Shown here piece by piece: positions 1 through 7,285 of a stretch of 24,868 nucleotides of DNA; the stretch's first letter is position 1, and each line of letters starts with the position of its first letter. The DNA lies in the NCBI GenBank assembly GCA_017881645.1, contig JADGQQ010000056.1, positions 1 through 24,868 of the forward strand, read 5' to 3'. The translations under genes were made by a program, and so were the position numbers. The notes under the pieces are model-generated. The model was not told where the DNA came from. It did not search any database and saw only the letters and a program-made list of their open reading frames with translations. This stretch comes from Clostridia bacterium (GTDB lineage Bacteria; Bacillota; Clostridia; Saccharofermentanales; Saccharofermentanaceae).

Positions 1-1
1 A

Positions 2-196
2 GAGACGCCGTCAAGTGTACGTATTGATGAGCGTGAATCCAAAGTACTTGGAGTATCCATCACAATAAAGGATAGTCAAATAACTACCAAAACAGGTGAG
101 ACGGATCAACCGTTCATTCTCACGCTGGCCGCGATTGGCTGTTTGCTGCTGGCATTTTCAATTTTCGTTATAATCGGCAGAAAAAGGAACCGCTGA
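2..196 (+). CDS. C-terminal fragment of a cell-surface protein with sortase-like anchor
   Basis: An open frame enters from the left edge and stops with TGA at 194-196, leaving 64 residues. The fragment has a hydrophilic stretch, then ITTKTGETDQ, a hydrophobic segment of about 21 residues (from FILTLAAIG to IFVIIG) and the basic tail RKRNR. This is the three-part layout of a sortase cell-wall sorting signal: TG-containing motif, membrane span, positive tail. The motif reads T-T-K-T-G-E rather than canonical L-P-K-T-G-E, so either a variant sortase acts on it or it is a plain C-terminal membrane anchor. The body of the protein lies outside the window, so function and true length cannot be given. 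It points toward the minus-strand oxidoreductase gene, with 32 bases between the two stops and no obvious terminator. Confidence 0.6.
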   Translation, partial: ETPSSVRIDERESKVLGVSITIKDSQITTKTGETDQPFILTLAAIGCLLLAFSIFVIIGRKRNR

Positions 197-228
197 AAGG
201 CATTGCAATGGATTGAAAATAATGAACT

Positions 229-1392
229 TCAGTGGGCTGTGTTACGGCTCCCGTCAAAAAATCCCTTCATATCTTCGGAAGAAAAGTCGGCCGCAAGCGG
301 AAGCGCAATCTGACGGCCTTCGCGGGCAGATAAATACATGCCGAGAACCATTTCGACCGAAGTGTACCCGGATTTCGCATCGGCGATCGGACTGCGGTTT
401 TCATGGATGGCCAAGACAAGATCTTTGTAGATGCCGGCGTGCGGATTGAGGAGCGTCAGCAGGCTGCCGAAGCCTTTTTCGTGCAGTTCTTTGCGGAGAT
501 AGTAGAAATTGCGCTTGTGTCCGGCTGCATCGCGAATATCGAAAAAGGGCTTGCCCTTGCGAAGACCGACGCGCAGATTGCCTTTCGAGCCGTTGATGAA
601 GAACGAAGCCTCATGGTCAAAAGGAGAAGTCGCGGTCGTTCCCTCGATCTGACAAAGGGCGTGATTGCTGAGTTCGAGTGTGCCGCAGGCGACATCCTCC
701 GCTTCCATATCACGGAAACGGCGCGCCAGCATGGCGGTGGCAGATACGGCCTCGCCGTTCATGAGCCAGCAGAGCAGATCCAATGCGTGCACGGACTGAT
801 TCATCAAGGCTCCGCCGTCACTTTTCCAGGTGCCGCGCCATGCGGCCTGGTCGTAGTATTCCTGATCGTGTCCCCATCGGACGGCAACGGAGCCGTGACT
901 GATGGTGCCGAACACGCCGTCTGCAATTTCTTTCTGCAGTGTCGCGACGAAAGGCAGATACCGGTAAATATGACCCATGGCGATTTTCCGGCCCGTGGAT
1001 TCGGAAATCTCGTAGAGTTCTCTGGCTTCGGACGCGCACATGGTCATCGGTTTTTCGAGCAGGATGTGGGCGCCGGAAAGAAGAGCGGCTTTTGCAATGC
1101 GGTAGTGGAGTCCGGAAGGAACCGTAATCGCGACGACCTGCGGGTGTTCGGTCCGCAGCATTTCTTCGAAATCCGTGTAGACATGCACCCGGTCAAGAAG
1201 TTTTTTCGCCTTTTTATCCGAAAAGCCTGCGGCAAGCAGAAGATTCGCAGGAGCGGCCGGATTTGAATCTACAATGGCAGAAAGCGTGAGCCCGCTGTTT
1301 TTCTTGAGAACGGCTTTGATGTGTTTGACCGAAATTCGGCCGCAGCCGATCAGTGCATAGGAAAGCGGCGCTGCGGGTGATTTTACTGGCAT
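229..1392 (-). CDS. Gfo/Idh/MocA-family NAD(P)-dependent oxidoreductase
   Basis: Predicted 387-residue cytosolic sugar (or sugar-nucleotide) dehydrogenase. The N-terminal Rossmann fold opens with ALIGCGRIS (about residues 13-21). The family's EKP motif is at 113-115, with Lys114 the expected catalytic lysine, followed by the usual SEAREL helix. The C-terminal domain carries GGALMNQSVHALDLLCWL (193-210), a stretch resembling UDP-N-acetylglucosaminuronate 3-dehydrogenases of the WbpB/WlbA type; that substrate is an inference only. The ATG at 1392 was chosen because GAGGAG sits 6 bases upstream and the Rossmann fold starts just after it; an in-frame ATG at 1458 lies inside the upstream gene. The start is only 10 bases after the stop of the AAA+ ATPase gene, so the two are probably one transcript and may be translationally coupled. 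No polysaccharide genes flank it in the window. Confidence 0.9.
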   Translation of the reverse strand: MPVKSPAAPLSYALIGCGRISVKHIKAVLKKNSGLTLSAIVDSNPAAPANLLLAAGFSDKKAKKLLDRVHVYTDFEEMLRTEHPQVVAITVPSGLHYRIAKAALLSGAHILLEKPMTMCASEARELYEISESTGRKIAMGHIYRYLPFVATLQKEIADGVFGTISHGSVAVRWGHDQEYYDQAAWRGTWKSDGGALMNQSVHALDLLCWLMNGEAVSATAMLARRFRDMEAEDVACGTLELSNHALCQIEGTTATSPFDHEASFFINGSKGNLRVGLRKGKPFFDIRDAAGHKRNFYYLRKELHEKGFGSLLTLLNPHAGIYKDLVLAIHENRSPIADAKSGYTSVEMVLGMYLSAREGRQIALPLAADFSSEDMKGFFDGSRNTAH

Positions 1393-1402
1393 ATGTTTCT
1401 CC

Positions 1403-2740
1403 TCAACTCTCTGTCGACGGGGACGGGGTGTCATAGGTCGCTTCATAATAATCTGCAAATTGGCGGGCGGTGCGGGGAGAACGGAAGTTCTCGCGCATGG
1501 CCCACATCAGCGCTTTCTGTGCGACGATTTCGCGGTCGAAAGGCACATTCCGGTCGGAAAGAATGCCGTATACAATTTCGAGGTATACCTGTTGATTGGG
1601 GGACGCAAAACGGATGGAAATGCCGAAACGGTCGGACAGGGAAAGCTTCTCATCTTTTGCGTCGTTGGCATACATCTCGTTGGTCTCTTTTTCGGCGACG
1701 ATATGGCGCCGGTTGGATGTGGCGTAAATCGCGACGTTTTCCGGGCGTGTCTTGATGCCGCCTTCAAGCAGGGTCTTTAAAGTCGTATATCTCGTATCTT
1801 CTTCGGCAAATGTGAGATCATCCAGAAAAAGGATGAAGGACAGCCGTACGTCGGACAGCTCGGAGAGGTAGGCGAGCAGGTCGGCAATCGTGAGCAGGTC
1901 GTCTTTGTCTACTTCTATGATGCGGAGACCCTGATCACGATAGGTATTCGCCATCGCTTTGACGGTGGAGGATTTGCCGGTGCCCCTCGCGCCGAAGAGG
2001 AGCAGATTGTCGGCCCGTTTGTGGCGGAGCAGGCGCATGGTATTCTCGCGGACCTGTGATATCTCATAAGTGTAGGAAAAAAGCTGATCGAGACGAATCG
2101 GATCCGGGTTCTCCACGGGCTCAAGTTTGTGATTTTTCCAGATAAATGCATGGTGGAGAGCGAAGGCACCGAAGCTTTTTTCGCGGTGATAGGTCATCAG
2201 GGATTTATATAAGAGCGCGGGTGTGTGACCGGTTGTATCATGACGCCATTCGGGAAGCGAAATCGAATCTGCGGCAGCAAGAATGCTTGTAAAAATACGG
2301 GAGGGAAGCGCTGCAATAACGAGAAGGCGCTCCAGATCACTGAGGACACATTGGCGCATGGAGGGGTCCATGGATGCTTCCGAAATTCCGGCATTTTGGC
2401 CGGATGCGATACGGGCAAATGCGTTATCGTCGTTCTGAGCGAGAGAAATCACATATTCACGGAGATCAGGCACAGCACGCAGATTGTTATTAAGAATATG
2501 CTTGTACAAATGCGTATATTGATCGATCCAGGCGCATAGAAGCGCGGAACCGGGTTCGATCATCACATATGCTGATGATGTTGGATCTTCGGATTTCTCG
2601 ACTCCTGCAATATCCGTGAGCAATGCGCGAAGTTCGATCATAAAAGGATCTGATTTGATACGGGAATATACAACCAGACCCGACAGGGCGGATAGGGCTG
2701 TATCGATTGTGTTTTGCACGTAACGATCCATAGGTATCAT
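1403..2740 (-). CDS. DUF815-type AAA+ ATPase
   Basis: A 445-residue protein. The first ~230 residues form an uncharacterised N-terminal region. An AAA+ module follows: Walker A GARGTGKS (250-257), Walker B LFLDD (304-308), a sensor-1-like YATSNRRH (339-346), a possible arginine finger in LSDRFG (368-373) and a sensor-2-like SPRTARQF (421-428). Layout and length match the DUF815 (PF05673) family of predicted ATP-binding proteins, whose cellular role is not established. No membrane segment is visible. The start at 2740 has CAGGAG 7 bases upstream; a second Met at residue 4 is possible. A promoter candidate and a perfect hairpin lie in the leader. It is first in a two-gene operon with the oxidoreductase. 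The family call is strong; any function beyond ATP hydrolysis is unknown. Confidence 0.85.
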   Translation of the reverse strand: MIPMDRYVQNTIDTALSALSGLVVYSRIKSDPFMIELRALLTDIAGVEKSEDPTSSAYVMIEPGSALLCAWIDQYTHLYKHILNNNLRAVPDLREYVISLAQNDDNAFARIASGQNAGISEASMDPSMRQCVLSDLERLLVIAALPSRIFTSILAAADSISLPEWRHDTTGHTPALLYKSLMTYHREKSFGAFALHHAFIWKNHKLEPVENPDPIRLDQLFSYTYEISQVRENTMRLLRHKRADNLLLFGARGTGKSSTVKAMANTYRDQGLRIIEVDKDDLLTIADLLAYLSELSDVRLSFILFLDDLTFAEEDTRYTTLKTLLEGGIKTRPENVAIYATSNRRHIVAEKETNEMYANDAKDEKLSLSDRFGISIRFASPNQQVYLEIVYGILSDRNVPFDREIVAQKALMWAMRENFRSPRTARQFADYYEATYDTPSPSTES

Positions 2741-2760
2741 ATAGCGTCTCCTGACGGGAT

Positions 2761-2779
2761 AACGCGGTTTTTCCGCGTT
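2761..2779 (-). promoter_or_regulatory. Perfect hairpin in the leader of the ATPase gene
   Basis: AACGCGG and CCGCGTT form a perfect 7-bp inverted repeat around a 5-base loop. On the minus strand it lies between the predicted promoter (2794-2822) and the ribosome binding site (2748-2753), ending 7 bases before that site. It has no following T run, so it is not a terminator. It could tune translation or mRNA stability, or be a protein-binding site; the sequence does not decide between these. Confidence 0.5.
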
Positions 2780-2793
2780 CTATGTCCGCGATT

Positions 2794-2822
2794 ATTCTAT
2801 CATAGCCGCACAGTTTTGTTGA
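2794..2822 (-). promoter_or_regulatory. Sigma-A-type promoter candidate for the ATPase-oxidoreductase operon
   Basis: On the minus strand, TCAACA (2817-2822) and TAGAAT (2794-2799) are separated by 17 bases. They match the -35 and -10 consensus at 4/6 and 5/6 positions. Transcription would start near 2787, giving a leader of about 47 bases that includes the hairpin at 2761-2779. Confidence 0.5.
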
Positions 2823-2832
2823 GCCTTTGGTG

Positions 2833-2838
2833 TACAAT
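2833..2838 (+). promoter_or_regulatory. Possible -10 element upstream of pyrimidine phosphorylase
   Basis: TACAAT (5/6 to consensus) lies 44 bases before the phosphorylase start. No good -35 hexamer is found 16-18 bases upstream, so this is tentative. If real, it would be divergent from the minus-strand promoter at 2794-2822, and the two would overlap in their upstream parts. Confidence 0.3.
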
Positions 2839-2881
2839 AAGAAAAAGACAGTTCGAAAATAATCATCTGGAGGTCATTTTC

Positions 2882-4219
2882 ATGGATATGTTGGAGATCA
2901 TCCTGGCCAAACGATTCGGTCAGGAATTGAACGCAGAGCAGATTGCATATTTTATTGACGGAGTGACGGATAAGTCCATTCCGGATTATCAGATATCTTC
3001 TTTATTGATGGCGATTGTACTGAACGGAATGACCCGTGCGGAAATGACGGAACTGACCATGCGGATGGCGTATTCCGGCGAGATCTGCGACTTGTCCGGC
3101 ATACAGGGAACGAAGGTCGACAAGCACAGTTCCGGCGGGGTGGGCGACAAATGCACGCTCATCGTTCTTCCAATGGTTGCGGCCTGCGGTGTTCCGGTCG
3201 CGAAGCTTTCCGGACGGGGACTTGGTTTTACGGGCGGAACGATTGATAAGCTTGAATCCATTCAGGGTTTCCGGACGGCGATTCCGGTTTCATCTTTTGT
3301 AGAGCAGATCCGGAAGGCCGGCATGGTGCTGTCCGGTCAGACGCCCGAACTGGCACCAGCCGATAAGGTTCTGTATGCCCTGCGTGACGTTACCGGCACC
3401 GTGCAGTCCATTCCGCTGATCGCTTCGAGCATCATGAGCAAAAAAATCGCAGGCGGCGCTGACGCCATCGTGCTGGACGTAACCTGCGGTCACGGATCCT
3501 TTATGAAGGACGAAGCCTCAGCCCGCGATTTGTCTCAGGCGATGATCCAGATCGGACAGCTGGCAGGGCGGCCGGTGACCTGTGTAATTTCTTCGATGGA
3601 TCAGCCGCTGGGACGCTCTGTCGGGAATGCTCTGGAAGTGATGGAAGCCTATGATACTTTGTGCGGGAAAGGCCCGGCCGACGTCGTAGAAGTATGCTGT
3701 ACTTTAGCGGCGGCTATGCTGATGCGTTCCGATTATGGACGTGAGATGACTTTCGAGGAGGCATTCTCGACAGCGGAACTTGTTCTGGCAGACGGTCGTG
3801 CGAGAGATGCCTTCGAACGTTTTATCCTTGCGCAGGGCGGAACGGTCCAACCGGACGGAAGTCCCGCATATACGGATCTGCCGGTCGCATGTGCGTCGAT
3901 TTGTGCGCAGGAGGAAGGATATATCAGCGGGCTCAATGCTCTTATGATCGGTGAGGCCAGCATGATCCTCGGTGCAGGCCGCCGGACGAAAGACGATATC
4001 ATCGATAAGGGTGCCGGAATAACGCTTGAGAAGAAGATTGGCTCCTTCGTCCGGAAAGGCGATAAAATCGCAGATTTCTATCGGGGGAAGAACGCTGTAT
4101 TGAGTGAATCATCGATTCAGCAGGCCGTGCAGCTTGTTCAAAAGGCCGTTACTTTATCGGCAGATGCTGTTCCGGCCGGCAAAGATATTCTGGCCATTCT
4201 GGATGAACATTCCTTCTGA
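2882..4219 (+). CDS. pdp: Pyrimidine-nucleoside phosphorylase
   Basis: A 445-residue nucleoside salvage enzyme, predicted to split thymidine, deoxyuridine or uridine with phosphate into base and (deoxy)ribose-1-phosphate in the cytosol. The phosphate-binding stretch KHSSGGVGDK (81-90) and the family signature SGRGLGFTGGTIDKLE (110-125) are intact, and length fits the pdp/deoA family. I prefer Pdp (broad specificity) over the thymidine-specific DeoA because Gram-positive members of this type usually are Pdp, but sequence alone does not settle it. The ATG at 2882 has GGAGG 8 bases upstream; an upstream in-frame start at 2714 would run back through the divergent promoter region and into the ATPase gene. 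The gene stands alone: no deoC, cdd or transporter adjoins it, and the next gene has its own promoter. Confidence 0.93.
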   Translation: MDMLEIILAKRFGQELNAEQIAYFIDGVTDKSIPDYQISSLLMAIVLNGMTRAEMTELTMRMAYSGEICDLSGIQGTKVDKHSSGGVGDKCTLIVLPMVAACGVPVAKLSGRGLGFTGGTIDKLESIQGFRTAIPVSSFVEQIRKAGMVLSGQTPELAPADKVLYALRDVTGTVQSIPLIASSIMSKKIAGGADAIVLDVTCGHGSFMKDEASARDLSQAMIQIGQLAGRPVTCVISSMDQPLGRSVGNALEVMEAYDTLCGKGPADVVEVCCTLAAAMLMRSDYGREMTFEEAFSTAELVLADGRARDAFERFILAQGGTVQPDGSPAYTDLPVACASICAQEEGYISGLNALMIGEASMILGAGRRTKDDIIDKGAGITLEKKIGSFVRKGDKIADFYRGKNAVLSESSIQQAVQLVQKAVTLSADAVPAGKDILAILDEHSF

Positions 4220-4240
4220 GAAATCGCATTGCGCTGTGTC

Positions 4241-4269
4241 TTGCATCACCGGTTTCGGATTGCTATAAT
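4241..4269 (+). promoter_or_regulatory. Promoter of the ruvCAB-queH operon
   Basis: TTGCAT (4241-4246) and a perfect TATAAT (4264-4269) are separated by 17 bases, and the -10 is preceded by TGC, giving an extended -10 (TGnTATAAT). The start would be near 4276, about 45 bases before ruvC. No SOS box (Clostridial or Bacillus LexA type) was recognised nearby. Confidence 0.7.
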
Positions 4270-4321
4270 GATACAAACAAGAACGAATGTTTGACCTCGC
4301 TGGCTGCCGGAAGGATTGCGT

Positions 4322-4852
4322 ATGATAATTATTGGTATTGATCCAGGATACGCGATTACGGGTTACGGAGTGATTGAATACACAGCGAATCATTTCCGGA
4401 CGATGGATTACGGCGTTATTTCGACGAAGGCCGGCGTACCTTTCGAGCTTCGCCTTCTCACTATTTTTCAGCAGATCGAGGCGCTGATTGCACGATACCA
4501 GCCGGACGTTATGGCCGTTGAAGAACTGTTTTTCTCGAAAAATACGACTACGGCGATCGGAACCGCGCAGGCCCGCGGTGTAATCATTCTCACGGGAGCG
4601 AAAGCAGGCATTCCGGTATATGAATATACGCCGATGCAGGTAAAGCTCGCCGTGACAGGCTATGGACGTGCGGATAAGAACCAGGTCGGTCAGATGATCA
4701 AGATACTGCTTCACCTCGACAAGGCTCCGAAAGTGGATGACGCGTCGGATGCACTGGCGATTGCCATCTGTCAGGCGCATACAGGCTTAATTAATGATAA
4801 CAAGGCCGTCGGCGGTTACCAGTTCGGTCCGGGCGGCAAGACCTATTCCTGA
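4322..4852 (+). CDS. ruvC: Crossover junction endodeoxyribonuclease RuvC
   Basis: A 176-residue Holliday-junction resolvase that nicks four-way junctions symmetrically in partnership with RuvAB. The four catalytic acidic residues are visible: Asp7 in IGIDPG, Glu67 in VEELFF, and Asp140 and Asp143 in VDDASDALAIAI. Length is normal for the family. The ATG at 4322 was chosen over an in-frame TTG at 4316 because AAGGA at 4311-4315 is 6 bases from the ATG but directly abuts the TTG. It is the first gene of ruvC-ruvA-ruvB-queH, with 43 bases to ruvA, under the promoter at 4241-4269. RuvC rather than RecU argues for Clostridia over Bacilli. Confidence 0.97.
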   Translation: MIIIGIDPGYAITGYGVIEYTANHFRTMDYGVISTKAGVPFELRLLTIFQQIEALIARYQPDVMAVEELFFSKNTTTAIGTAQARGVIILTGAKAGIPVYEYTPMQVKLAVTGYGRADKNQVGQMIKILLHLDKAPKVDDASDALAIAICQAHTGLINDNKAVGGYQFGPGGKTYS

Positions 4853-4895
4853 TCCATCCTGCGAAATTTGAGCAATTGATAGGAGTACAGCACTG

Positions 4896-5507
4896 ATGTA
4901 TGCATATGTAAAAGGAATTCTGGTACAGAAGAAAGAAGAATACGTTGTCGTGGAGTCATCCGGAATCGGTTATCGGATATTTTGCCACCCGCCGATGCAG
5001 GACCGCTTCGGAAGAACCGGCGAACAGGTATGCGTATTTACGTACCTGTATGTTCGGGAGGATACTTTCGCATTATACGGATTTCCTTCACAGGAAGAAC
5101 ATGATATGTTTGTCATGCTGCTGCAGGTGACCGGAATCGGCCCCAAAGTGGCGCTTGCTCTGGTTGCACAGGTCGTCCCGAGTCAGTTCGCACTTGCCAT
5201 TATCACCGGGGACGTGAAGCGTCTTACTATGGTAAAAGGCGTCGGGAAGAAGGGCGCGGAGAGGCTGATCCTGGAGCTCAAGGATAAGCTGAAGGGGTTT
5301 GCTTTCGAAGATGCGGACGGGGTTATGATTTCATCGGATACGGATGGTTCGCTGTCATCGGATTCGCTGCTTATGCAGGAAGCCATGAGTGCGATGGTCG
5401 TACTGGGATATTCAGCACAGGAAGCACGGAAAACAGTGTCTTCGGTTTATAAAGAAGGCATGACGATTGAAGAGTTAATTCGTTTGTCGCTTCGTGCGGT
5501 AGTGTAA
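4896..5507 (+). CDS. ruvA: Holliday junction branch-migration protein RuvA
   Basis: A 203-residue DNA-binding subunit that forms a tetramer on Holliday junctions and loads RuvB rings. It has an N-terminal OB-fold (about 1-63), two helix-hairpin-helix motifs (VTGIGPKVAL at 78-87 and VKGVGKKGAERL at 113-124), an acidic and serine-rich linker (138-157) and the C-terminal RuvB-contacting domain (158-203). The ATG at 4896 has AGGAG 10 bases upstream. Ten bases separate its stop from the ruvB start, and the ruvB ribosome binding site overlaps the ruvA stop codon, which suggests coupled translation. Confidence 0.97.
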   Translation: MYAYVKGILVQKKEEYVVVESSGIGYRIFCHPPMQDRFGRTGEQVCVFTYLYVREDTFALYGFPSQEEHDMFVMLLQVTGIGPKVALALVAQVVPSQFALAIITGDVKRLTMVKGVGKKGAERLILELKDKLKGFAFEDADGVMISSDTDGSLSSDSLLMQEAMSAMVVLGYSAQEARKTVSSVYKEGMTIEELIRLSLRAVV

Positions 5508-5517
5508 GGAGCAGGAT

Positions 5518-6666
5518 ATGGATTTTGATGAATTAGGCGAGGATGAACGGATTATCGGCCGTGAACGGCAAATGGAAGATCGTGATGAACGCGGTCTCCG
5601 TCCGATTCGATGGAGAGATTATGCCGGTCAGACGAAGGTCAAAGAGAATCTGAAGATCTTTATTGAAGCGGCCGCTACCCGCGGTGAGGCGCTCGACCAC
5701 GTTCTGCTATACGGCCCTCCCGGGCTTGGCAAGACGACGCTGGCTGGCATTATTGCGGCTGAAATGGGTGTGAATCTTCGAATTACTTCCGGGCCCGCCA
5801 TTGAAAAGCCAGGCGAGCTTGCGGCTATTCTTACGAATTTGAATGAGCATGATGTGCTTTTCATCGATGAAATTCATCGGTTGAACCGCAGTATTGAAGA
5901 AATTCTGTATCCGGCGATGGAAGATTTCTGTCTGGATATTATGATCGGCAAAGGACCGTCGGCGAGATCTATTCGACTTGATCTGCCCAAATTCACGCTG
6001 ATTGGAGCGACGACGAGAGCCGGTCTGCTTTCAGCACCTCTTCGTGACCGTTTCGGTATGATTCATCGTCTGGAACTCTACGATACGGAAGATTTAATGG
6101 AGATTCTGCGTCGTGACGCGGATATTCTCAACATTGGCATTGATACGGAAGGCCTTCGTACCATTGCCTCCCGATCGAGGGGCACGCCGCGTATTGCGAT
6201 TCGACTGCTGAAGAGAATGCGTGATTTTGCTCAGGTCAAAGGTGTCGGTACGATTGATAAATCCGTGTCGGATTTCGGCCTGAATGCACTGGAAATCGAT
6301 GAAAGAGGCCTTGATGCGACAGACCGCAGAATTTTGACGAATATGGTTGAAATGTTCTGCGGCGGTCCGGTCGGTCTTGAGACTTTGGCTGCTTGTACCG
6401 GAGAAGATCCGGTCACAATCGAAGATGTATATGAACCCTTCCTGATGCAGATCGGATATGTTGCCAAGACACCGCGCGGACGTGTACTTACACGTCTCGG
6501 CTGGCAGCATCTGGGACTATCATGTCCGGATGATTATGAGAAGAAAGTCAGAGGTCTCGGGTTCGCATTATCCGGTGATCCAATACAGGACAGTACATTT
6601 CCCGTTCAGTTGGATATCGGCGCCTGTGCTGTAATCTCCATTCCGGAAGATTCTGAGGAGGCGTAG
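5518..6666 (+). CDS. ruvB: Holliday junction branch-migration ATPase RuvB
   Basis: The AAA+ motor of the RuvAB branch-migration complex, 382 residues. It has Walker A GPPGLGKT (66-73), Walker B LFIDEIH (114-120), sensor 1 IGATTRAG (162-169), the arginine finger in RDRFG (176-180) and the C-terminal winged helix with GGPVGLETLA (282-291). The usual family end, PRGRV followed by HLGL, is reached near residue 337. About 45 further residues follow, making it longer than the common 330-350. The tail (DDYEKKVRGLGF onward) has no motif I recognise. The start at 5518 has AAGGAG 6 bases upstream. It is followed after 4 bases by queH, whose ribosome binding site lies inside the end of ruvB. Confidence 0.97.
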   Translation: MDFDELGEDERIIGRERQMEDRDERGLRPIRWRDYAGQTKVKENLKIFIEAAATRGEALDHVLLYGPPGLGKTTLAGIIAAEMGVNLRITSGPAIEKPGELAAILTNLNEHDVLFIDEIHRLNRSIEEILYPAMEDFCLDIMIGKGPSARSIRLDLPKFTLIGATTRAGLLSAPLRDRFGMIHRLELYDTEDLMEILRRDADILNIGIDTEGLRTIASRSRGTPRIAIRLLKRMRDFAQVKGVGTIDKSVSDFGLNALEIDERGLDATDRRILTNMVEMFCGGPVGLETLAACTGEDPVTIEDVYEPFLMQIGYVAKTPRGRVLTRLGWQHLGLSCPDDYEKKVRGLGFALSGDPIQDSTFPVQLDIGACAVISIPEDSEEA

Positions 6667-6670
6667 AAAT

Positions 6671-7285
6671 ATGTCGGAAGCTCAATCCGCGAATGCCGGC
6701 AAACAAATCCTGCTGCACGTATGCTGCGGTCCGTGTGCGGAATGGCCGGTTGTTTCTCTGAAGGATGAGAATTATGAAATAACGGCGTTTTTTTATAATC
6801 CGAATATCCATCCGGACGTTGAACGCAAGAGAAGACGTGACAATGCCGCCGCTCTTATGGACATCTACGGGATTTCTTTTCTTGTGGATGAAGCCTATAT
6901 GGAAGACGTCTGGCATGCAAAAGCATGGGAGAGCGGGTATGCTTCCCGATGTGAAATGTGTTACAGCATACGCATGCTGCGAGTCGCGCAGGAAGCGAAG
7001 AATCTCGGCATTCCTTCGTTTACTACATCCCTTCTGGTGAGTCCGTATCAGAATCATGAAGCGGTGATTGCGGCCGCTCAGGAGGCAGCCAAAGCAACCG
7101 GCGTCACTTTTGTGTACCGTGATTATCGTCCCGGGTATCGGGAAGGACAGAAAATGGCGCGAGAACACGGGCTGTATCGACAGAAATACTGCGGATGTAT
7201 TTTGTCTTTGGAGGAATCTGTGTATCGGGATACGATTTACAGAAGTTTTCCCGGATCCGAAGGAGATACGAGCAACGTCCTGTAA
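6671..7285 (+). CDS. queH: Epoxyqueuosine reductase QueH
   Basis: A 204-residue iron-sulfur enzyme (formerly DUF208) that performs the last step of queuosine synthesis, reducing epoxyqueuosine to queuosine in tRNA; it is non-orthologous to the cobalamin-dependent QueG. The cysteine pattern expected for its metal centre is complete: CCGPC (18-22), CEMC (94-97) and YCGC (173-176). The start at 6671 has GAGGAGG upstream inside the ruvB end. In many bacteria ruvAB is followed by queA and tgt, the two preceding steps of the same tRNA modification; here queH alone occupies that place, so the linkage is retained with a different enzyme. Its last 49 bases overlap the end of the convergent rqcH gene. 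Confidence 0.93.
   Translation: MSEAQSANAGKQILLHVCCGPCAEWPVVSLKDENYEITAFFYNPNIHPDVERKRRRDNAAALMDIYGISFLVDEAYMEDVWHAKAWESGYASRCEMCYSIRMLRVAQEAKNLGIPSFTTSLLVSPYQNHEAVIAAAQEAAKATGVTFVYRDYRPGYREGQKMAREHGLYRQKYCGCILSLEESVYRDTIYRSFPGSEGDTSNVL

Noticed and set aside
403..1266. Plus-strand frame of 287 codons opposite the oxidoreductase gene
   Set aside because: It is antisense to a gene with clear family motifs, has no ribosome binding site and no recognisable domain.
4154..4780. Minus-strand frame of 208 codons opposite ruvC
   Set aside because: The plus strand encodes RuvC with all catalytic residues; the antisense frame has no motif, start site or operon context.
6548..7168. Minus-strand frame of 206 codons opposite queH
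   Set aside because: It is a shadow of queH, which has a complete cysteine set and a strong ribosome binding site.
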